Below, piece after piece: positions 17,876 to 23,396 of a stretch of DNA of 23,396 nt. Under the pieces are notes generated by a model that was not told where the DNA came from, searched no databases, and saw nothing but the letters and a program-made list of their open reading frames with translations. The first letter of the stretch is position 1, and each line of letters opens with the position of its first letter. The stretch comes from an uncultured Nitrosomonadales bacterium (lineage in GTDB: Bacteria > Pseudomonadota > Gammaproteobacteria > Burkholderiales > Methylophilaceae). Made by a program: the position numbers and the translations under genes. The stretch covers positions 1 through 23,396 of the forward strand of contig CAMLMA010000012.1 of the NCBI GenBank assembly GCA_946481065.1. The letters run 5' to 3'.

Positions 17876-19000
17876 ATGCTGATCGGCGTACCGAAAGAGA
17901 TCAAGCGGCACGAATACCGCGTGGGCATCGTGCCCGAAAACATCCCCGAACTCCTGGCACACGGTCATCGTGTGCTGGTCGAATCCGGCGCCGGACATGG
18001 CATCGGTGCCGGTGACGATGTCTATCGGTCAGCCGGTGCCGAGATCGCCAGTTCGGCGACGCAACTCTTTTCCCAGGCCGGGCTCATCGTCAAGGTCAAG
18101 GAACCACAGGCCGCTGAACGCGCCATGCTGCGACCGGGCCAGATCCTCTTCACCTATCTGCATCTGGCGCCCGACCCGGCACAGGCGCGCGACCTCATCG
18201 CCAGCGGGGCAAGCTGTATCGCCTATGAGACCGTCACCGACGACGCGGGCGGGTTACCCTTGCTGACGCCGATGTCCGCCATTGCCGGACGCCTGGCGAC
18301 GCAGGTCGGCGCGCACTTCCTGGAAAAAGCCAACGGCGGCCTGGGCCGATTGATGGGCGGCATCGCGGGAGTGGCGCCGGCAGATGTGGTGGTGGTCGGC
18401 GGCGGCATCGTCGGCACGCATGCCATCGAGGTCGCGCTCGGCATGGGGGCCGAGGTCTGGGCCCTGGACCACAAACCCGAAGCCCTCGAAAAGCTGCGCC
18501 ATCGCTTCGGCGCAGGGCTGCATACGGTGCTTTCCGATCAGGCCAGCATCACGCAATACGCCATGCGCGCAGACTTGTTGATCCTAGGCGTGCTGGTTGC
18601 CGGCGCGACAGCGCCGAAACTCATCTCGCAACAGTTGGTGAAACGCATGAAGCCGGGGGCAGTGATCGTCGATGTCGCGATCGACCAGGGTGGTTGCTGC
18701 GAGACCTCCCACGCCACGACGCACGACCAGCCGGTCTATGTCGTGGATGACGTGCTCCACTACTGTGTCGCCAACATGCCGGGCAGCGTGCCGCAAACCT
18801 CGGCTTATGCGCTCAATAACGCGACGCAGCCGTTCATCCTGCAGCTCGCGCAACAGGGGCTGGATGCACTACGGGGAAACCCGCATCTGCTGAATGGTCT
18901 GACCGTCCACCGCGGCCATGTCACCAATGCCGCGGTCGCAGCTGCGCTGGGTTACGACCATGTCGCGCCTGCCGAAGCGCTGGGCCATTCGGCGATCTAG
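17876..19000 (+). CDS. ald: Alanine dehydrogenase
   Basis: NAD-dependent enzyme converting L-alanine to pyruvate and ammonia, and the reverse; it links nitrogen and carbon metabolism. The 374-residue length is normal. The N-terminal MLIGVPKEIKRHEYRVGI is the family signature. Pyruvate-binding residues are Lys75 (VKVKEP) and His96 (TYLHLA). The Rossmann motif is VVVVGGGIVGTHA (171-183), with Asp198 at the strand end giving NAD preference. Asp270 in VDVAIDQGG is the catalytic acid. The C-terminal HYCVANMPGSVPQTSAYAL is also typical. GGGAG lies 7 bases before the ATG. It stands alone on the plus strand and converges on msrB with a 30-base gap. Confidence 0.97.
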   Translation: MLIGVPKEIKRHEYRVGIVPENIPELLAHGHRVLVESGAGHGIGAGDDVYRSAGAEIASSATQLFSQAGLIVKVKEPQAAERAMLRPGQILFTYLHLAPDPAQARDLIASGASCIAYETVTDDAGGLPLLTPMSAIAGRLATQVGAHFLEKANGGLGRLMGGIAGVAPADVVVVGGGIVGTHAIEVALGMGAEVWALDHKPEALEKLRHRFGAGLHTVLSDQASITQYAMRADLLILGVLVAGATAPKLISQQLVKRMKPGAVIVDVAIDQGGCCETSHATTHDQPVYVVDDVLHYCVANMPGSVPQTSAYALNNATQPFILQLAQQGLDALRGNPHLLNGLTVHRGHVTNAAVAAALGYDHVAPAEALGHSAI

Positions 19001-19030
19001 ATGAGGCCGCGGTAACGCAGCCCAGGCGAC

Positions 19031-19420
19031 TCAGGCCGGATCGAATCTGAGTGAAGCGGAGTTGATGCAGTAACGCAGGCCGGTCGGCGGCGGGCCGTCG
19101 TTGAAGACATGGCCGAGATGGGCGTCGCAGACGTTGCAGATGACTTCGGTGCGCACCATGCCGTAAGAGGTATCGCGCTCCTCGCGGACATTGGCCGGGT
19201 CGATCGGCTTGAAATAGCTGGGCCAGCCGCAGCCCGCGTCGAACTTGGTGTCGGATTCAAACAACGGCGTACCGCAGCAGACACAGGTATAGATCCCATG
19301 ATCGAAGTGGTAGGCATATTCCCCGGTGCCGGCGCGCTCGGTGGCGGCACGGCGAGTCACCTCATACTGCATGGGCGTTAGTTGTTCGCGCCATTCGGCG
19401 TCGGTCTTGGTCACTTTCAT
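19031..19420 (-). CDS. msrB: Peptide-methionine (R)-S-oxide reductase
   Basis: Repairs the R form of methionine sulfoxide in proteins or free. The 129-residue protein is a complete single-domain MsrB. The catalytic cysteine is Cys118 in RYCINSASL, the probable resolving cysteine Cys64 in GCGWPS, and the zinc site is Cys46, Cys49 (CVCC) and Cys95, Cys98 (CNVC). [10 protein letters not shown] is the conserved active-site stretch. No signal peptide, so cytoplasmic. GAGGAG lies 6 bases before the ATG. It begins 39 bases after the stop of a molybdoenzyme gene on the same strand and is probably co-transcribed with it. Confidence 0.97.
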   Translation of the reverse strand: MKVTKTDAEWREQLTPMQYEVTRRAATERAGTGEYAYHFDHGIYTCVCCGTPLFESDTKFDAGCGWPSYFKPIDPANVREERDTSYGMVRTEVICNVCDAHLGHVFNDGPPPTGLRYCINSASLRFDPA

Positions 19421-19459
19421 GATGCTCTCCTCGTTCGCACTCTGCGGTGCTGTTGGATC

Positions 19460-20104
19460 TTAGTAATCGTCGTCGGTGAAGCGCTGTTCCTCGAAAGGAA
19501 ATCCTTCATTGTGGTAGCCGCGCACCTCCCAGAACCCCGGGCGATCGAATTCATGCAACTCGATCGCCTTCAGCCATTTGGCGCCTTTCCAGGCATAGCG
19601 TTTCGGCACCACCATGCGGACCGGACCGCCATGGGCCGTGGTCAGCGGGTATCCGAGCGCGCTGTGGGCGATGAGCACGTCATCGTCGAGCAGCGCGTCC
19701 AGCGGCAGGTTGGTGGTGTAACCGTCATACCCGTGCAAAGTGACGTGATGAGCGCTATCCAGCGGCCCGGCCATCATCAGCAATTCACGCGCGCTGACGC
19801 CCTGCCACTCCATATCGAGCTTGCTCCAGCGCGTCACGCAGTGAAAATCCGAGATATCCGTCACCTGCGGCAGCGCCATATAAGCCGCCCAGTCCAGATC
19901 AAGGTCGCGCTCGACCAGGCCGTACACGCGCAAGCGCCAATTCTCCTTGTTGATCTCCGGCAGGATGCCGAGATCCAGGATGGGAAAGTTGGTCACCACC
20001 TTCTGCCCCGGCGGCACACGCGCATCGCCACTCGGCTTGCTCGGCGCCGCGCCGCGCTTGGCTAGCGCGATCTTGGCAGCTATCTGTTTTTTCCAATCCG
20101 GCAT
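19460..20104 (-). CDS. Cytosolic sulfite-oxidase-family molybdopterin oxidoreductase
   Basis: Protein of 214 residues made of a single oxidoreductase molybdopterin-binding domain, the fold of sulfite oxidase and MsrP (YedY). The cysteine that coordinates molybdenum is Cys89 in DFHCVTRWS. Other family stretches are WRLRVYGLVE, the VTLHGYDGY region and HGGPVRMVVPKRYAWKGAKW. There is no Tat signal or dimerisation domain, so it is a short cytoplasmic type of uncertain substrate. ATG 20104 is preferred over GTG 20116 because AGGAG lies just 4 bases before it, a rather tight spacing. Co-transcription with msrB hints at sulfoxide chemistry, but periplasmic MsrP would need a Tat signal, so this is not MsrP proper. 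Confidence 0.9.
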   Translation of the reverse strand: MPDWKKQIAAKIALAKRGAAPSKPSGDARVPPGQKVVTNFPILDLGILPEINKENWRLRVYGLVERDLDLDWAAYMALPQVTDISDFHCVTRWSKLDMEWQGVSARELLMMAGPLDSAHHVTLHGYDGYTTNLPLDALLDDDVLIAHSALGYPLTTAHGGPVRMVVPKRYAWKGAKWLKAIELHEFDRPGFWEVRGYHNEGFPFEEQRFTDDDY

Positions 20105-20247
20105 AAAACTCCTCACTCACTTACTGCGCGTCTCACTTGCGGCGTTGCACGGTGCTCGCTTCCTCGCCTACCTTGCATGGTATGTCTCAGTCGCTGCGCG
20201 CCATGCGCCTTGCAATTGAAACGCTCGTATCAGTAGTGAGGGGTTTT
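20105..20247. repeat. 143-base fold-back element with terminal inverted repeats
   Basis: It fills almost the entire gap between lspA and the molybdoenzyme gene. The outer arms (20105-20126 and 20231-20247) pair as AAAAC-CCTCACT-ACTG with one mismatch and a 5-base insertion. Inside them a 15-base stretch from 20129 (GCGTCTCACTTGCGG) pairs with the one ending at 20224 (TTGCAATTGAAACGC), with two mismatches and two wobbles. Near the centre, TACC-N6-GGTA can form a small tip. The whole can fold into one long imperfect hairpin. The left arm contains the AGGAG ribosome binding site of the downstream gene. It has no reading frame of note. It resembles ERIC-like or MITE-like elements in form, not in recognised sequence. 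Confidence 0.7.
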
Positions 20248-20250
20248 ATT

Positions 20251-20730
20251 TCACTCGCTGCCTTTATTCGGCTTTTTGAAACTGTCGATCAGCAACAGCA
20301 CCACGCCGACACTGATCGCCGAATCCGCGACGTTGAACGCCGGCCAGTAATATGTCTGGTAATGGAAATACAGGAAGTCGACCACATAGCCCAGCGTGAT
20401 CCGGTCGTAGAGGTTGCCCAACGCGCCGCCTAACACTAAGGCTAGCGCGAAACAAAAAAGTTTCTGTGTGGCGTGCTTGCGGATGAGGTGGATGATGATG
20501 ACCGAAGCGATCAGCGCGATACCGCTGAACAGCATGCGCTGCCAGCCCCCGGCCGCAGCCAGGAAGCTGAACGCCGCGCCCTCGTTGTGGTAACGCACAA
20601 GGTCGAAGAAACTTGTGACCGTGACGTGCTCGCCGTAAGCGAAGGCTTTGAGCACGAGTTGCTTGGTATAGAGGTCGAGCGCCAACACCACGGCGCTCAA
20701 GCCCAGCCATTTCGACAGATTGAGTGTCAT
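20251..20730 (-). CDS. lspA: Lipoprotein signal peptidase (signal peptidase II)
   Basis: Inner-membrane aspartyl protease that cleaves signal peptides of diacylglyceryl-modified prolipoproteins. The 159-residue protein has four hydrophobic segments (about 8-27, 66-84, 92-108 and 136-152). The catalytic aspartates are Asp118 in YVVDFLYF and Asp136 in FNVADSAIS; RYHNEGAAFSFL and GGALGNLYDR are the other family blocks. It begins 9 bases after the ileS stop, the usual ileS-lspA arrangement, and depends on the ileS transcript. No strong ribosome binding site of its own is visible. After its stop lies a fold-back element and then another minus-strand gene, with no obvious terminator between. Confidence 0.97.
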   Translation of the reverse strand: MTLNLSKWLGLSAVVLALDLYTKQLVLKAFAYGEHVTVTSFFDLVRYHNEGAAFSFLAAAGGWQRMLFSGIALIASVIIIHLIRKHATQKLFCFALALVLGGALGNLYDRITLGYVVDFLYFHYQTYYWPAFNVADSAISVGVVLLLIDSFKKPNKGSE

Positions 20731-20739
20731 CGGATTCGC

Positions 20740-23396
20740 TCAGGCAAAGCGACGCGGTTCGCCGCGACCGAACAGGTTGCTGACGCAGCGACCGCAGATA
20801 TGCGGATGCGCCGGATCGGCGCCGACATCGGCGCGATAATGCCAGCAGCGGTCGCATTTGGCATGCGCACTCGCCGAGACATGAATTCTCAAAGGAGACC
20901 CTGCTTCTTCATGCACCGTGGCGCGCGAGGCGATGAGCAGGAAACGCAGATCGTCGCCGAAGCTTTGCAGCACACGATAACTCTTATCGTGCGTGTAGAT
21001 ATCCAGCTCGGATTGCAGCGAGGAGCCGACCAGGCCTTCGCCGCGCTTCTCTTCGATGGCCTTGTTGCTCATGGCGCGCACTTCCAGCAAGCTCAGCCAA
21101 TCCGCGACACGCTCGGGACTAAGTCCATGCGCCGGCAGCGCATACCAGTCATCCTCGAATACGGTCTTGTCGGCGTCCATGCCCAGCGTCTGCCAGATCT
21201 CGTCAGCGGTGAAGCTGAGGATAGGCGCGATCAGGCGCATGAACGTGTGCGTGATGTGATGCAGCGCGCTCTGCGCGGCGCGGCGCGGATGCGAAGTCTC
21301 GCCCGTCGTGTAGAGCCGGTCCTTGAGGATATCGAGGTAGAAACCGCCGAGGTCCTCCGAGCAGAAGCTGACGAGTTTCTGCACCGCGAGGTGGAACTCG
21401 TAGCGATCGTAATCGGCACGCACGCTATCCTGCAGATCCTGCGTCAGCTTGAGCGCGTAGCGGTCGATCTCCAGCCATTGCTCGACCGGCAGCAGATCCT
21501 TGCCGGCATCGAAATCGGCCAGGTTGGCGAGCAGGAAGCGCAAGGTGTTGCGGATGCGGCGGTAGCCCTCGGCCACGCGCTTGAGGATCTCGTCGGAGAT
21601 GGTCAGCTCGCCGGAATAATCGGTGGAAGCCACCCACAAGCGCAGGATGTCGGCGCCATAGGTATCCATGACCTTTTGCGGCGCGACCACGTTGCCCTTG
21701 GATTTGCTCATCTTGTGACCGGCGCCGTCGACCACGAAGCCGTGGGTGAGCAGTGCCTCATAGGGCGCGCGGCCGTCGATGGCGCAGCCCGTCAACAACG
21801 AACTCTGGAACCAGCCGCGATGCTGGTCCGAGCCCTCAAGATAAAGGTCCGCCGGGAACGCGAGATCGGCACGGCGCTTGAGCACGGCGGCATGCGTGGT
21901 ACCGGAATCGAACCAGACATCCAAAGTATCAGTGACTTTCTTGTACTGATCGGCATCGCCAGGCGCATGTTGCGCAAGGAACGCGGCGCCGTCGAGCGAG
22001 AACCAGGCTTCGATGCCTTGCTGCTCGACCTGCTTGGCGACGGTCTCCAGCAGCTCCAGTGTCTTTGGATGCGGCTCGCCGGTCTCCTTGTGCACGAACA
22101 GCGGCATGGGCACGCCCCAGTTGCGCTGACGCGAGACACACCAGTCCGGGCGGTTCTTGATCATGGCTTCTAGCCGCGCACGCCCCCAACTCGGGAAGAA
22201 TCGCGTGTCGTCGACAGCCTTATTGGCGTGTTCGCGCAAGCTTGTTCCCTGCGCGTCGGTCGAATTCATGCCGATGAACCACTGGTGGGTCGCCAGCTGC
22301 ATCAACGGCGTCTTGTGGCGCCAGCAATGCGGGAAGCTATGCTGCAGGCGGGCGCTGGCGAGCAGCGTGCCGTTCTCCTGCATGACCCCCAGGATGACCT
22401 TGTTCGCCTCCTGGCGGTTAAGACCGCGGATCGCTTCCAGTTCAACCAGCTCGCTGGTGAAGAATCGGCCGTCGCCGCCGATCAGGATACGCGGCTTCTC
22501 TTCCGGATAGTTGGCGCGCATCACCAGCCAGTCGTCGTTACCGTGGGCGGCGGCGGTATGCACCAGCCCGGTACCGGCGTCGGTGGTGACGTGCTCGCCG
22601 GTGATGACTGGCACCTGGCGGTTGTCGAAGGGATGTCGTAACAGCAGGCCTTTAAGTTCGGCGCCCCTGCAGGAGGCCACGGTGACTGCATGCTCTTCGC
22701 CGTATCGCTTGAGCGTGGCTTCGACCAGCTCGTGCGCCAGCACCAGCAAGCCCTTGCCGGTCTGCACCAGGTCATAGGTCAGTTCAGGGTGCACGCTGAC
22801 GGCCTGGTTGGCCGGTAACGTCCATGGCGTCGTGGTCCAGATCACGGCATAGGCATCGCCTTTGATCTCGGTGCCGAAGACTTTGCCAAGCGCACTGTTG
22901 TCCGCGAACTTGAACCCGACATCGATCGCCGGCGAATTGACGTCCTCGTATTCGACCTCGGCCTCAGCCAGCGCCGAGCCACAATCCACGCACCAGTGCA
23001 CGGGCTTGGAACCCTGGTACAGGTAGCCGTTCTTGTAGATGTCGCCGAGGGCACGCATGATGTCGGCCTCGGTCTGGTAGTTCATGGTCAGGTAGGGGTT
23101 GTCCCAGTCACCGAGCACGCCAAGCCGGATGAAGTCCTTCTTCTGCTTCTCCACCTGCTCGGCGGCGTAAGCGCGGCACAGCTCGCGGAACTTGGCTGGA
23201 TCGATGTTCTTGCCGTGGTTCTTCTCGACCACGAGCTCGATCGGCAGGCCGTGGCAATCCCAGCCCGGCACGTAAGGCGCGTCATAGCCGTCGAGCGTCT
23301 TGGCCTTGACGATGATGTCCTTGAGGATCTTGTTGACCGCATGACCGATATGGATGTCGCCGTTGGCGTAGGGCGGGCCGTCATGCAAGATGAACT
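20740..23396 (-). CDS. ileS: Isoleucine-tRNA ligase, 5' end outside the window
   Basis: Charges tRNA-Ile with isoleucine. About 885 residues are visible; the start lies beyond the right edge, and the first visible codons read [18 protein letters not shown], so about 50 residues are missing. HIGH is present in the first visible block, followed by [10 protein letters not shown]. The editing domain with [17 protein letters not shown] is next, then [10 protein letters not shown], and KMSKS occurs in [12 protein letters not shown]. The C-terminus has a zinc-finger pair, [12 protein letters not shown] and ICGRC, typical of the bacterial enzyme. Stop at 20740. The gene leads lspA by 9 bases. No frameshift was seen in the visible part. 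Confidence 0.98.
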   Translation of the reverse strand, partial: FILHDGPPYANGDIHIGHAVNKILKDIIVKAKTLDGYDAPYVPGWDCHGLPIELVVEKNHGKNIDPAKFRELCRAYAAEQVEKQKKDFIRLGVLGDWDNPYLTMNYQTEADIMRALGDIYKNGYLYQGSKPVHWCVDCGSALAEAEVEYEDVNSPAIDVGFKFADNSALGKVFGTEIKGDAYAVIWTTTPWTLPANQAVSVHPELTYDLVQTGKGLLVLAHELVEATLKRYGEEHAVTVASCRGAELKGLLLRHPFDNRQVPVITGEHVTTDAGTGLVHTAAAHGNDDWLVMRANYPEEKPRILIGGDGRFFTSELVELEAIRGLNRQEANKVILGVMQENGTLLASARLQHSFPHCWRHKTPLMQLATHQWFIGMNSTDAQGTSLREHANKAVDDTRFFPSWGRARLEAMIKNRPDWCVSRQRNWGVPMPLFVHKETGEPHPKTLELLETVAKQVEQQGIEAWFSLDGAAFLAQHAPGDADQYKKVTDTLDVWFDSGTTHAAVLKRRADLAFPADLYLEGSDQHRGWFQSSLLTGCAIDGRAPYEALLTHGFVVDGAGHKMSKSKGNVVAPQKVMDTYGADILRLWVASTDYSGELTISDEILKRVAEGYRRIRNTLRFLLANLADFDAGKDLLPVEQWLEIDRYALKLTQDLQDSVRADYDRYEFHLAVQKLVSFCSEDLGGFYLDILKDRLYTTGETSHPRRAAQSALHHITHTFMRLIAPILSFTADEIWQTLGMDADKTVFEDDWYALPAHGLSPERVADWLSLLEVRAMSNKAIEEKRGEGLVGSSLQSELDIYTHDKSYRVLQSFGDDLRFLLIASRATVHEEAGSPLRIHVSASAHAKCDRCWHYRADVGADPAHPHICGRCVSNLFGRGEPRRFA

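Noticed and set aside
20151..20190. A further TetR-type operator (TACC...GGTA) inside the fold-back element
   Set aside because: The spacing is 6 bases rather than the 4 of the two tetR operators, and the flanks differ; it is better explained as the tip of the hairpin.
20473..22173. 566-codon plus-strand reading frame under ileS and lspA
   Set aside because: Antisense shadow of ileS/lspA; no start signal or recognisable domain.

Overview
The window is ordinary-looking bacterial chromosome of high GC content. It carries about 21 protein genes, closely packed on both strands. The gene set suggests a Gram-negative proteobacterium: ileS-lspA in tandem, a CcoG protein, a cyanide-insensitive-type cytochrome bd oxidase, OxyR-like control of katG, E. 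coli-like AlkB and LspA, and a PatZ-like acetyltransferase. A betaproteobacterium is my best guess, but no rRNA or other decisive marker is present. I see no tRNA or rRNA gene, CRISPR array, insertion sequence, phage gene or intergenic gap over 300 bases.

Region 1 (1-5100) is respiration and peroxide defence. cydA and cydB (minus strand, 4-base overlap) are divergent from katG. The shared 273-base region contains a good match to a four-part OxyR site. A hairpin element and a strong bidirectional-looking terminator follow katG and also face the end of an HD-GYP gene on the other strand.

Region 2 (5100-10310) holds the HD-GYP protein, a zinc alcohol dehydrogenase preceded by two similar short palindromes, an orphan ccoG followed by a small unrecognised gene, and a divergent MocR/YdcR-type regulator with a TTG start and a very strong ribosome binding site.

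Region 3 (10340-12968) is a self-contained TetR-regulated unit. A tetR gene is divergent from an SDR oxidoreductase, an alpha/beta hydrolase and a two-helix membrane protein (DUF2798-like). Near-consensus divergent promoters lie among two copies of a TACC-N4-GGTA operator.

Region 4 (13005-17782) is a minus-strand cluster of alkB, a large acyl-CoA synthetase/GNAT fusion (PatZ-like protein acetyltransferase) and a histone-deacetylase-family hydrolase. The last two are a potential writer and eraser of lysine acetylation, 15 bases apart. The acetyltransferase appears to keep the catalytic histidine of its synthetase domain. A small divergent gene (DUF4144-like) shares a promoter region with alkB that contains a 40-base nested palindrome.

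Region 5 (17780-23396) contains alanine dehydrogenase behind a short tandem repeat. On the minus strand follow ileS (5' end outside the window), lspA, a 143-base fold-back element, a cytosolic sulfite-oxidase-like molybdoenzyme and msrB. The most unusual non-coding feature is the fold-back element. Its outer arm contains the ribosome binding site of the molybdoenzyme gene, so an RNA fold could hide it.

Oxidant and damage defence recurs (KatG, bd oxidase, AlkB, MsrB, SDR). I found no convincing wholly new system. The best leads are the acetylation pair, the fold-back element, the TetR unit and the orphan ccoG locus.
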